NCBI RefSeq assembly: GCF_008831285.2
Contig: NC_045145.1
Location: 8,802,802-8,866,801, forward strand
Direction: 5' to 3'
Length of the DNA stretch: 64,000 nucleotides
From: Nymphaea colorata
Lineage: Eukaryota; Streptophyta; Magnoliopsida; Nymphaeales; Nymphaeaceae
The notes beneath the pieces were generated by a model. It was not told the origin of the DNA, did not search any database, and saw nothing but the letters and a program-made list of their open reading frames with translations. The position numbers were made by a program, and so were the translations under genes. This document shows positions 33,527-45,800 of the stretch, one piece after another. The first letter of the stretch is position 1. The number at the start of each line of letters is the position of its first letter.

Positions 33527-36500
33527 ATCGGTAAATTTGTGAGTGTCCTTTAATAAAAAAATTGTTTACAATCTCCAGCTTCTTTTTAAAAGAAATGCTA
33601 CATACAAGTCGGGAGCCACCATTGGTTCCATGTAATCGGGTCTTCTATATTCAATTTAGGAGAGTATTTTCTTATGACTCTAAATGTTCCTTACTTTCTA
33701 AATGCATGAATGGAAAGTTTATCCTTTTGTGAACACTGGTGATGGTATCTCTCTTCCAATTGAATGTAGTGAGAGTGTCAAGCTAATTAATGCCTTGATT
33801 CTGTGATTTTACTTGCATCCCAAATTGCTGAACATGGTTGTCAAGTAATTTTCTCGCCAAACAAATTCTGCATAGGGGCTTCTCTCCCATGGAAGATAAT
33901 TCAAGAAGGCTCTAGAGGAGATGGTTTTCATTATATTGATTTATTTCTTGGATATTTCTAGACTATATAATATTATTGCATCAAGATTTAGCCACCCAAG
34001 ATTGGGGAAGATGTCTCATATACCATTTCAAAAAGGAACATGTAACTAAGATTTTGTTTTTGTTTATTGCAGCGACGGAGATGCATTGGGGCTGCCCAAA
34101 CCAGCCCAACAAAAAATTTCATGGGAAAATTTCAAAATTACATTGTGATGAATTAAAAATTATGTGGGACGCCTACATCATACCTGGTCTAGTAACTTGT
34201 GCCCCTCAGCCAAAAAAGCCTACGTAATGTTTCTAAATTCTTTTAAATGAAAAAAATTTTATACAAAAAAAATCTGGTCCTAGAACTCCAAAACAAAACA
34301 GAGTTCATAAAGGAAACATATAATAACATTGAAACTACAAGAGACCTCATTGTTTGAAATATCGAGAAAACTTTTGAGGTAGTTTGATTTTGCTATTGGA
34401 TCTTCTAAGGAGTGGTCGATGTTCTCGAGCATCTTCCAGAGTTTTGAAAATTATTTCTTTTTTCCAAACACTTTGTAAAATTGCTACAACATTCTTCATC
34501 TCCCCTGACGGCTTCTAACATTGACACAAATAGACAGGCCATCGCCATAGCCTACGGCAACGACACTGGTATTTGTAAGAAAGGCTTCATTAGAAGAAGC
34601 CAATGGCATTCGATGATGGGAAAGTCATCATGATAATATTTCTATCAACGATGGCTTAAGCCATCATCACATGGTAATTATACAACAAAAAGACAAAAAA
34701 GGTTGTTCCAATCTCAACTACTTCGACCTCCATGTCACAGCTGCAAACCCTGCTTCTAGCTGCCTCCATCACCATCATCTAGATTGAGAGAAAGAATGTT
34801 GCAACTAAAGATCTCGTTTCCACCTGCCTCCACTACAAAGATTTAAAGAGCGAAAGAGAGAGAGGAGTTCTGGCTGGAACATGAGCTTTCAAAGCTCTCT
34901 TGTTTGCAGCCACAAGGATCTTTGGAAGCTCGCTGGTATGTATATATATATATATATATAAAGAGAGAGAGAGAGAGATAGAGAGAGAGACCTTATATGT
35001 CACCTACCATTGCCAATGTGCCTATCAACACCAGTGACCGCCTATCCTCGCCTGTCCCATTCGCTGCCTACTAATGCCAAAAATGACCTATAAGTCTCTT
35101 GCTGCCTTCGCTAAAAGACAAAATGACAATTTAGTGGAGTGAAACCAAAAACTAAAAGGAAGAAAGAGAATCAAAGAGAGGCTGACATCATGTCATTAAA
35201 CATAATAGAACTATTCCCCTAAATGATGTCTCGTACCAGGTACAGAGACCTATAAGAACCTGAGACATATACAACACATGGAAACCATGTCATATACATT
35301 TTATTAGTCACACTGAACCAGAAGACCAATTATTGGGAGTTGCCATACTTTCTTGTATTTGTACTAGAGCTAATCGTGTTGTCTGGGTTATGAATCTTTG
35401 CAAACATCTATATGTCGATGTCGGCCAACTTCTGGCCATAAATAGTCTGTATTTTGATTTCCTATTAATGTATTTGGTAACATTTATTTGAACCTTTGAA
35501 CATCTGACACTGATAATGCTTTTATTTAAGTTATAAAATTGAATTCATTATTTTGGTGTTCTATGTATTATCTTGTTTTAACAAGATCAATTTGTTGAAT
35601 GTGTTGATTTTGATTTAACAAGTTTGTTATGAATTTTGTAATAGGACTGGTATAACATTCTCCTGTACTATCGAACATGAATGATTTTTGTATATAGAAA
35701 AAACAAGCAAAACCAACAACTATAATGTTCTAGTCATCAAACAATGGACAGAACAGACAAGATAGACAAAACAGATTGTACGTGATGCAAACACTAGATA
35801 GAACAGACAAAATGCACATAACATAAATCAAACATTGAACAAAACAGACAGAACAGACAAGACAAACATCAAGGAAAACAACCATTGAACATAAGGAACA
35901 TGGTGTTTTGCTCATAAAGCCATCAAACAATGGACAGAGAACCCTAATAATAGGACAGACAGGACACCGATGCCCTCTAAAGAAATGAGAAGAAAGGGTC
36001 CATGTAGTTGATGGATCCACCATAGCTCTGAGGCAAATCCAAGAAAGTGGCTTGTAATCCCAGCCTTGAGCTCTCAAGACTGCTGACCAAATAACTAAAT
36101 CGAAGCAAATTAAAAACACCACCTAATAATGAAATGTGGCATCACCTCATAAAAACCACTAAAATGTGGCACCCATTTTGCTCAAGACATGGCGATACTC
36201 CCACCCAATGACAGTCAGTGATCAAAAGCGTCAAAGGATATTAGCCAAGATGCTCCTTGGATCTGATCATTGCTTGAAGGATGGTTCTCCTGAACATCTT
36301 AAGATGCCAAATGCATTGCAACAACATAACAAGAGACTGCCTTGTTAACATTAGGGACTAAAGATAGGACAGCTAGCCATGAACATGATGACAAACCTCT
36401 ACGGAAAATGGGATGCTTGCACTTTCTCATCTAGGAAGGCTCTTATTTTGGAGTCTCTCACTTTTTCATCTTTCTCATATGCTAGCTGGAGTTTAACTCG

Positions 36501-38799
36501 AAAATCACATTCTATGATCATTCAAATGTTAACCTCATATGGCCCATGTAAGTAGTTTAAGGCTTTCAAAAAACTAATCAAATGAACAAGACTTACCCAA
36601 CCATGTCCAACAATTTTCATGTAACAGTGAGCAGTATTATCTACAGGTCATCAACTAAGTCTAACTAATCATGTAGAATGCACGTTCTTGCAGCTCTGAC
36701 CAACTAATAGAATTACAACAAGAGAAACTGAATATGCCCTCAACATATAGAAGAAAAAAATGATGAGATATATCTTTCAACTTAATTCTTAGCAATCTAC
36801 AAAACCATAGCTGAGTGAAGGCATCTGCTTCCAAAGGCTTTTGAACCAGTAATTTGCCAACCAGCTCCTTCTCTATAACACTCAGCCTACAATAGCATGA
36901 GTTAAGATCAGAGATACATGAGATCATGAAGCTAACAAGATGACAATAAATAATTGGAACTTATAGTATCAGTTGTATCTTAACCGTTATTCATAAAACT
37001 TCCCACAATGTGCATAGCATCATTACGAGTCATAGATACACTATATCCTTTGAAAATATTCATTGGATCAGCAAAATCCAAGAGCCAATACAAGGATCAA
37101 ACATTTCCACACGTGATAAGAAAAACTTGTCCCATCATAACTGCCTTATGCATACCTGGAAAAATTGGTTTGAGAATGTTAGCATCACACAGGAAAGACC
37201 AGGTGCCAACACATGTTACAATATAAAATTTCACCATCAGGAAGTAAATAATAAAAATAACTTACAGTTTTTCATTCAACACCACCAAGGAAGGGCAGCT
37301 TCTTCTTGAAGACATAGAGTCAAGCCTTGTCCATGAAGCAAAAAAAATATCAGAATCATACAATCATTATAATATTAGTATAAGGATGTTTAATATGTGA
37401 AAACCCTAAACAATCTAAATTATCCACCATATTAGACCTTCAAGCTTGTTTCCCTACCAATATGGCATTCACCCAGTAATGAATTAGTCTTGAACCTGAT
37501 AAGCCACATCCCTGAACCATATAGAAAAGGACTACATCAATTTGCTACAGATTTCAATTGCATTTTTCCCTACTATACACCCTATGGCCTAAAGTTTTTT
37601 TGCATAACATAAATAGTAAAAAATCCAAAATGAAGAGAAGGACATATCTTGGAAATAAGTTATTCTTGATTCCTTGAAAATCAGCTGAAGTTTTACATCG
37701 TTGAAGAAAGGCTATGTTAACCAGAAAGATGACCCCTTTTGGTTGGAAAAACTGTTGTTAAAGATTTAGCTTTCGCAGCAAAAATTTCATGAATATAGTC
37801 TTCTTCCTTACTAAGAAGAATGGAGTTAATGTCCAATTTGCTTTGCACGTTTCTTGTATACTTGAAAAGCAGAAAACATTGGATTCCATCCTTTAACATA
37901 ATATTCCTATTCCCTCGATTAGATTCCTCCTTTCACCACCATTGGTTCACACAAAACGGTATATCTTACGATAGGAGACTAGAAAAAAATTGCTAAACTG
38001 GAATGAGGAATCTACCTATCATGGAAACGAACAATGCCAAATTGCTGGAATTGCTTCAACCATAGTTGCAACAATTGTTTGTATTTAGAAACACTTAGAG
38101 ACACTTATTGTTCATTGCATATTGAAAGACAAGATTGAGAGAACGTGATTAAGAAAACAAACCATTTGGCCTTGAAATACTAAGATAGACAGAACAAATG
38201 CCGTCTAATTTGGCTTTTTTAAGTTCAACAAGATATAAAAATGGATCCAACTAATGATTTTTAATATATGAACCAGATTAAAATGAAACACTTATTGTTC
38301 CTAGCATATTGAAAGACAGGATTGAGAGAACAATATTAAGAAAACAAACCATCCAGACTTGAAATATTAAGATTGAGAGAACATGTGCCTTCTAAGTTGA
38401 CTTTTTTAAGTTCAACAAGATATAAAAATTGATCCAATTAATGATTTTTAATATATGAACAAGATTAAAATGCAAACAAGCATCATTTCCTTGCTTTTTT
38501 AGAAAACATGGGCTTAATGTGCTGCATAGCCATTTTTTCATCCAATCCAAATGCTACTCCTATAAAAGAGACATATTAAGTATAATGTACAACTTATAGT
38601 AAGTTTTATCCCATAACAATGACTAGACCAAATATATTCAAATTTGTAACGTACTAGTCCATTAGGATTAGTCAAATAATCCATACCACATGAGCAATGG
38701 AACAACACATATACTTGATTGTTTTGTACAGATAAAAAATTAATTTTAAAACATAATAGTGGAGCTGTTGCATACATAGCTTTCCTTATGTACCAAAAT
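33527..38799. other. Long stretch without a recognised gene
   Basis: AT-rich sequence with a TA/GA microsatellite near 34939-34990 and a stretch of imperfect gaacagacaa repeats at about 35740-35960, which explains the Cys-rich minus-strand frame there. Open frames near 36166-36348 and on the minus strand at 36661-36927 match nothing I recognise. I see no LTR end, RT domain or splice-supported exon. Confidence 0.5.
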
Positions 38800-39115
38800 T
38801 AGGCCTGGGCATGGGGCTGGCCCGGCCTGGACCAACACCCGAAAATGAAGTCCGGGCCCGGCTTGATATCTGACATTCGAGCCTAGGCCCAGTCTAGTTA
38901 AAATAAAAAATATTTTTTAATATAAAATAAAGATTTTACATATAAAATATATTTTAATAATAAAATATATATCATTATTAAGTAAAAATAATATTAAAAA
39001 AATAAATCAGGCCGAATCAGGCCCCATTTGGCCGACCTAGGCAGATTTTTTTGGGCCCGAACCTGGGCCCGATTGGTCCCATTGCCTGGGCTTCTTAACC
39101 AAAATTTGACCATGA
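38800..39115. mobile_element. GGGCCC-rich element with imperfect terminal inverted repeats
   Basis: GC-rich ends (ggcctgggcatggggctgg on the left; the right end reverse-complemented reads agcccaggcaatgggacc) enclose an AT-rich core of TAAAATA-like repeats. Repeats of the GGCCCGGCC class with AT-rich cores are common short plant elements. The family was not determined. Confidence 0.5.
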
Positions 39116-41154
39116 GTTGCAAATAAATAGCAAGACACTATCTCATCAAAGGATAAACTAATCTCTTAAAGCTATACCAAGGTCAAGACAAGAAACAACA
39201 AATTCTATTGTTTGATGCTGTTTCATATTATTTTCGAACCATCTCAAATAATGGTTTGCTTTTGTCTACACGAAAATGTCATTGGAAAAAAACTTCACAT
39301 CCTTCGTTTATATGCAAAATACCATTCCATGATGGATGCTGGATGCTAAACATGGGAGAATAAGGCTACTTTATTTACATGAAAAGCAATCAATCTTATC
39401 ACTAGGAATGAGTTACGGGACATTCCAAAAGCCACAATATTGATGGCAAGTTTTGCATGAAATTTTGCACTTTCATCAGTTATTTATTTAACTATTGATT
39501 CAGAATCATGCTCATGAAATTAATATAGAAAATGCACCATTGAAGATACTAATGGATGAACTATTGGTTGAAGATGAGAAGATTTCCATTTTGAAGCTCG
39601 ATGATATGAACATAAATAGTTGAAACACTTGTAGAAATGAAAAAAATTTGCCAACATTAAGCATAAAGGACATCAAGAACTATAAAACAATACCTAAGGA
39701 TGTTGGATGCTACTCCGTCTGAGCACTGTGCTCATGACAGACTGTAATTGTTGCCTAAGTTCTTCATTTTATAGTTTCATTTCTGCATTTTGTTTTAACT
39801 TTTTTGTTGAATACAACATTTTTTAGGCTTTTAATATTCCTCCTTAATAATTACAGTTTCTTGTATCACTTTTGTATGTATTTAGACAACTCTACATGAC
39901 CATGTAAAATTTCATACAAATCATCTAGTTTGACTCCTATTTCATAACTGCCTACACATCCATATCTTGACTCATGGCTTTTGCATATACATCAGTTCAA
40001 CTAATTGTATCAATTGCCCCTATAGGCAGTTGTGCAAGATGCATTTTGAACATAGACTAGCAAAACAATAGACAATAATTTCCATGCACACAAGATATAA
40101 ATAAGTAGACAATGACAAAACAAAAGCAAAACATACAATGCCATTTGCAACCTTCTTATTTATTTATTCTTTTTTTTTTATGTGTTTTTATGAAAATATC
40201 CACTCGACTGACCTTTATTCCACTATTGCTTACTGTCTTATTAAATGAATTGGTTAAAATTTTGTTAGCAGTTATTAATGGTACAACGGTACATACATAT
40301 AATACTGTATTTAGAAAAATACACCATCTTTCAATCTTGCACGTAGACCGTAAATATGGGGAAAATATTGCATACATTAACCTATGTTCTCTCATGCAGG
40401 AAGTTGAGAGATGGGACCTATCCCATCGGTACAGGATCTGTCAATTTCTGGTGGCATTACATCAATTCCGTGGTTTTGCTTTGTAAACTTGTAGGCTTTT
40501 AGCTATATGACTATTTATAAATTCAGTGTCTGATCGATTTTTGGCAACAGTGTTTAGCTATTCATTTGTTGAAATAAACAACTAATGCCCCCACCATTGA
40601 TTGATTTGTCTAATCAAAATGGAGAAATTTTTTTAGAATAAAGCTCAAGTTGTGTGTTGTTGTGCTTCCCCAACTATACATTACAAATTTTTAAGCTTAG
40701 AGTTGACATAACCACTTTAGTTTATCTTTTTCAACTATAAGAAAAGGAAATATGATTTTTGAAGAAATCAAACACTCTTTGCAAAAACTTGAGATTAAAT
40801 TTCTTGATTCTGATAAGGACAACTTCCTTGAATTTCATGCGCTATTAAAGGTTTTCATTGATCTAGAGCACATTTCAAAGGAACAAATGTCATGATTTTC
40901 ATGTGATTGCATATTGTTTTTTATGATCATTCAACATTTTCTTATTCTATTTGGGAATGATGTGGTATTTTTTCTTCTTGATTCTTTTCATTAATGCAAA
41001 CAAAACTTATGGAGAACTCTAAATAAATCTCAGGTATCAGGTCAAACTATTTGTGAGATGCTTCACTTGGACCGTTTGATGTGAGAACTGCTACTGGAAT
41101 TGTATATTCGATATCAGTGGTTAGAGCACTTGGTTTCATGTTGTATAAATAGAA
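39116..41154. other. Intergenic sequence, nothing recognised
   Basis: Short open frames at 40112-40486 (Leu/Ile-rich) and at 40747-40893 (MIFEEIKHSLQKLEIKF) match no family I know and lack supporting context. Confidence 0.45.
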
Positions 41155-41299
41155 ATGCCCAAAGAATGGTGGATCATAATCATGAAATTTCAACAGGATA
41201 AAAAAAAAGTCGAACTAGGAATGAAAATGCCAAAAGAATGGTGGATCATAATCATGAAAGTTCAACAGGAGAAAAAAAAAAGTCGAACTAGGAATGAAC
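41155..41299. repeat. 72-bp tandem duplication
   Basis: Copies at 41155-41226 and 41227-41299 are nearly identical; the second has one extra A in its A-run. Confidence 0.93.
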
Positions 41300-41478
41300 C
41301 AACGGATGATAGCTGGTCTCTAAATGGCTATAAATCTTATAACTTGAACTACAAGCCGGATCATCTAGAATGCACCCATGAAATAGCACAACAAATAGCA
41401 CTTACTACTGGTATTGTGGGCACAAGGCCAAAATGGTACCGTGAGCACAGGGCCAAAATGGAGCATGTCATCATATAG
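41155..41478 (+). CDS. Hypothetical 107-residue frame with in-frame 72-bp duplication
   Basis: An ATG at 41155 opens a frame whose first 24 codons (MPKEWWIIIMKFQQDKKK...) are duplicated at 41227. The rest contains WSLNGYKSYNLNYKPDHLEC and ends at 41478. I do not recognise it. The duplicated unit being exactly 72 bp keeps the frame open through it, but a one-base difference at the end of the second copy changes the downstream alignment. No neighbouring exon was found, so it may be chance or a gene fragment. Confidence 0.2.
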   Translation: MPKEWWIIIMKFQQDKKKVELGMKMPKEWWIIIMKVQQEKKKSRTRNEPTDDSWSLNGYKSYNLNYKPDHLECTHEIAQQIALTTGIVGTRPKWYREHRAKMEHVII

Positions 41479-41479
41479 G

Positions 41480-42229
41480 GCATAATCTTCTATTGTTTCT
41501 TCATTTGATCTACTGTAGGTACCCAAGCTGTTATTTGGTAGGCTATTCTACTCATGTTTATGTAAAGTCCACTGAGACTCAAATGTAGGTCTTGTTGTTG
41601 GGGAAATTGCTATTGTATATGCTGTTGTAATCATTTTTGTACTTTTTTGGCAGCCTTTCCTTAGATCGCTTTTGCTAAAAGAGGAAGCAAAAGGATGGGC
41701 GATTAATTTCCTCTAAATTCTAGCATTGACATCTCCAAACACAGACATGGTAACTTTTAGATGTTCACACATTTGTTGCTACTCTTACCTGTTTGGAGGG
41801 CCTTGCATAATGTATCAGCCACCAAAGTATGTTAAAAATATTTTTTGATTTAATTGTCTTTTTTTTTTTAGACTGAAGTGAACTAATATGATTAATGAAA
41901 AATATAAGTGAGGGTTGATGAAAAATATTCTTTTATTTGACTGCCTTTTTTTGGTAGAACACTAAAGTGAATTAATGTGATTAACAAACAATATAAGCGG
42001 TTAGTCTTCTTCATGCTAAGGGGACTCATGACAACTAAACATGCATATATGTGTGCATGTGTGTGTGTATAGTAAGTGAGTAGTAACTCTAACCATCTAG
42101 ACTCACCCAGCTCATTCATGGGGACCATTTAATCCATCATGATGGACAGCTGGGAAAAAAAAAGGAAAAAGATGTAAACTCAAATTAGAAGATGAAAATG
42201 TCCATCACTTTTTTTTCCTTGATTTTATC
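41480..42229. other. Intergenic sequence left of the Ty1/copia element
   Basis: AT-rich with no recognised content. Confidence 0.5.
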
Positions 42230-42234
42230 TTAAC

Positions 42235-42464
42235 TGTTGACGGGTTTTGTTGTCTAGGTCCGGATCCTTACCCGATCCGGTTTGTACTACTTATATCTCT
42301 GTAAACCCTAATCTTAGTGTTAATGAAGTTTTGAAGAGAGAGAGTGTCTGGACGCTAGTGGGCACCAGACCTCCTCACCCGTGGTTTTTCTTCCCTCGCG
42401 TTGAGGGTTTTCCACGTTACATCTGTGTGCTTTCTTCTACTCTCGTGCATATTTTGTTTCTACA
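42235..42464 (+). repeat. 5' LTR of the copia element (230 bp)
   Basis: Starts TGTTGACGGGTTTTGTT and ends TTTGTTTCTACA. Relative to the 3' LTR it lacks CCTAATTAGG-like 10 bp after GGTTTGT. It also reads CTGTAAACC where the other has CTATAAACC, so the likely TATA box is altered. Confidence 0.97.
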
Positions 42465-42482
42465 TGGTATCAGAGACGTTGG
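42465..42482 (+). promoter_or_regulatory. Primer binding site, initiator Met-tRNA type
   Basis: TGGTATCAGAG follows the 5' LTR directly; this is the usual plant copia primer site for minus-strand DNA synthesis. Confidence 0.93.
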
Positions 42483-42873
42483 ACTTGGAGAAAACAAAAT
42501 CTGTTTTTCTAGGGTTGTGAAGTTCCAACCCTCACTGCCGCCGCTACCACCGTCGCCGTCGCTACCACCACTACTGCCGCTGCCGTCGCTGCACCGCCGT
42601 GACATTGCCTCCGCCGCTGCCCCACCGTGACCGTGACCGCTGACGCCGACTCCGCCGCCGACGGCTCTACCGACGCCGACGTCCGACCACCGACGCCACC
42701 GTCCGACGCCGTTGCCTGTTCTCAGCACGCGCTGCCAAGCGCCGCCAGCTGCTCCCGCCGCTTCCGCCGTGTCCCGCCGCTTCCACCGTTGATCCCCGAC
42801 TGCGTCATCTCCCCTCTTCTCTCGGTTATTGCTGCTCTGTGTGTTCTTTGGCAGCCACTTCTAACTGGTGATC
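42483..42873 (+). other. Leader of the copia element
   Basis: CCG-repeat-rich untranslated leader between the primer site and the gag ATG. The Pro/Ala/Arg-rich open frames in it reflect the repeat. Confidence 0.75.
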
Positions 42874-45800
42874 ATGGCTGACTCGTCTTCTTCTTCAGTC
42901 AATACTAATCTACCTGATGTTGTGTCTACGCGGACTGATCATGTACCGGTTCAAGTTACCACCATTCAACTTACCAAGGAGAACTATTCACGATGGTCTG
43001 CTGTGATTACTATGGGGATTGCTGGGCGAGGACGCATTGCCTATGTGAATGGGAGAAATGTTGAACCTGCTGCAGATAGTCTGGCTTGGGATACATAGTT
43101 TCTAGAAGACAACCAGGTGAAAACTTGGATTGTTAATTCAGTGTCCCCGGATATCCAACCCTTCATTCTTCGTAAGAAGACTGCAAGGGATATGTGGATT
43201 ATTTTGGAGCAGATGTATGGTCAAAAGAGAAGGAAAGTTCATGTGTATCAACTTATGAAGGATGTGTATTCCCTGCGACAAGGTGCTCTCTCGGTTGCAG
43301 ACTTTTATGCAGCATTAAAATCTAAGTGGGGAGGACCTTGACTATCATTCTGATATTACATGGAGGTGTCCTCACGACCAGATGCAGTATATGAATGATA
43401 AATGGGAGAACAGGGTATTCCTTTTCTTATCCGGGCTGAATGACGACTTTGAAAATATAAGGAGTCAGATTCTTAACTCTGACGAATCATTTAGTATTGA
43501 AGATGTCTATTCCCGAGTTGAAGCTAAAGAACAGAGAAGGCTGATTTCTAGTGGACGAAAGGGGGAAGAACAGTTTGCCTATGTTAGCCGTGCCCCTGTG
43601 GGAACTCCTCGTTCTTCCCGAAAATGTACACATTGCAAAAAACTTGGTCATACTAGGGATTTTTGTTGGGACCTATATCCAGAGAAGAAGGATAGTAGGG
43701 GGAGGTCTTCTAGTAGGAAGAAGCCTGTATCGTCTGCAACAAGTTTGAGTGATGGGAAAGGTTCTATTTCTGCAGAACAGATTCGTGCGCTACGAGCATA
43801 TTTGAGCAAGATTGATGTTGGTGAGGCAGATACACCAGCTGAGGTGAAGATCAATCAGGCATTGGCTGTTTCAGGGGCAGAAGGTACTTCTTCTACAGGT
43901 GAATGGATTGTTGACAGCGGTGCCACTCATCACATGACTGGCAACCCCAAGTTGTTCCATGACTACAAGCTATCCTCGAGAAAGGAACGTGTGTCCCTTG
44001 CCGATGGTTCCTTTACTTCTGTGGCAGGGAAAGGGAGTCTTTCCTTGTTAAATAATTTTTTAGTTCACGATGCCTTACATGTTCCCCATCTTACCTTAAA
44101 TTTGTTATCTGTTAGTAAGTTTACCAATGAACTGAAGTGTGAACTTATATTTTCTAAAAAACGTTGTGGTTTGCAGGACTTGGTGACAGGGAAGAGGATT
44201 GGGATTGGTTTGGTGTCTGATAGGCTGTATCGGCTTCCTATACACGTTGTCACAGCTCTTATGTCAGCAATCAGCAGGACAGAGAAAACGGAAGAAGAGT
44301 GTCGTCAGTTATTTTTGTTTTGGCATGAACGCCTTGGTCATCTCCCATTTGGGATTTTGAAACATTTTTTCCCTGAACTATGTTCTAGTTTAAACATTTC
44401 CATGTTATCATGTGATGTGTGTCAGTTTGCGAAGCATGTTAGAGCTTCTTATCCATTTTCAAATAGTCGTTCTAATAAAGCTGTCTCCTTGGTTCATTCT
44501 GATGTGTGGGGGCCTTCGGGCATTCATTCTCGTGGTGGTTTTCAATACTTTATAACTTTTATAGATGATTATTCAAGGTGTACCTTTGTGTATTTGTTGA
44601 AAGATCGTAGTGAGGTGCCTCACATTATTGAAACTTTCATCCTCCTAGTGGAAAACTAGTATGGAAATTCTGTCATGACTTTTCGGTCTGATAATGCTCG
44701 TGAATATATGTGTCTCACTGTTGAAGAATTCTTTCGAAAGAGGGGGATTGTTCATGAGACATCATGTAGTTATACCCCCCCTCAAAATGGGGTTGCTGAG
44801 AGAAAAAATCGTCAGTTGCTCAATGTCACCCGAGCCATATTGTTCCAAAGAAATCTCCCAAAATACTATTGGGGAGATGCAATCCTTACGAGTGTCTACT
44901 TGATTAATCGCATGCCTAGTCGTGTGCTAAAGGGTCATACTCCCTACTCTATGCTTCCAGGGAGTAGTCAACCTTTTCACATCCCTCCTCGAGTCTTTGG
45001 ATGTGTGTGTTTCATACATAACCACAGTCCAAATGTGAAAAAACTTGATCCCAAATCTATTAAGGGCATCTTTCTCGGGTATTCTTCCACTCAAAAAGGT
45101 TATAAATGTCTAGATCCCACCACTGGTCGTCTCCACATTACCAAAGATGTCACATTCTTGGAACATGTCTCCTATTTTCGTGAGAATTCTCTTCAAGGGG
45201 AGAAGTTAATGTCTAAGGAAGAGTATTCTCCCACACAGGAAATTCAGTTTATCATGGATTACAGGCGTGAAGAGAATCCTGTTGTCAAGGTGCTTGGCAA
45301 AGATGAAGAGGGGACGACTACTGATGTACATGAACAGGAGAAGGACGGAGAGCATCCGATGGTGACAGAACAAGAGGGTAATCGTATGTTTGGACAGGTG
45401 TATTCCAAGAGAAGAGCTTGTACTGACAAGGTGATTAATGATGAGGAGGTTACACCGAATCCCAATCCTACTTCTTCCTTGGATGATCCAAGTCGTGTTC
45501 AGAAGCAAGATGTTGGAAGAGAAATCCAGACTGGGAAAGAAAAGGAGGATCTCCCCATTGCCTTGAGAAAGGGTGTCAGGTCATGTACTCAGCACCTTAT
45601 TGGAAACTTCGTATCTTACTCTAGATTGAGCACTGACTATAAATGTTTTGTATCCTCCTTGGCTGTGGTTGTGATTCCCAGGAATGCTACAGAGGCTCAG
45701 GGTGACACTAAGTGGTCTCATGCAATGAAAGAAGAGATGGAAGCTTTAGACAAAAATCAGACATGGGAGGTGGTTGATATTCCTGAAGTAGCTCACTTGG

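Noticed and set aside
35730..36122. 130-residue Cys-rich minus-strand frame
   Set aside because: It arises from imperfect gaacagacaa repeats; no cysteine spacing of a known family.
42247..42630. 127-residue frame over the copia 5' LTR and leader
   Set aside because: It translates LTR and CCG-repeat leader; the real gag starts at 42874.
45206..45508. Minus-strand frames within the copia pol region
   Set aside because: Shadows of the plus-strand polyprotein, no independent evidence.
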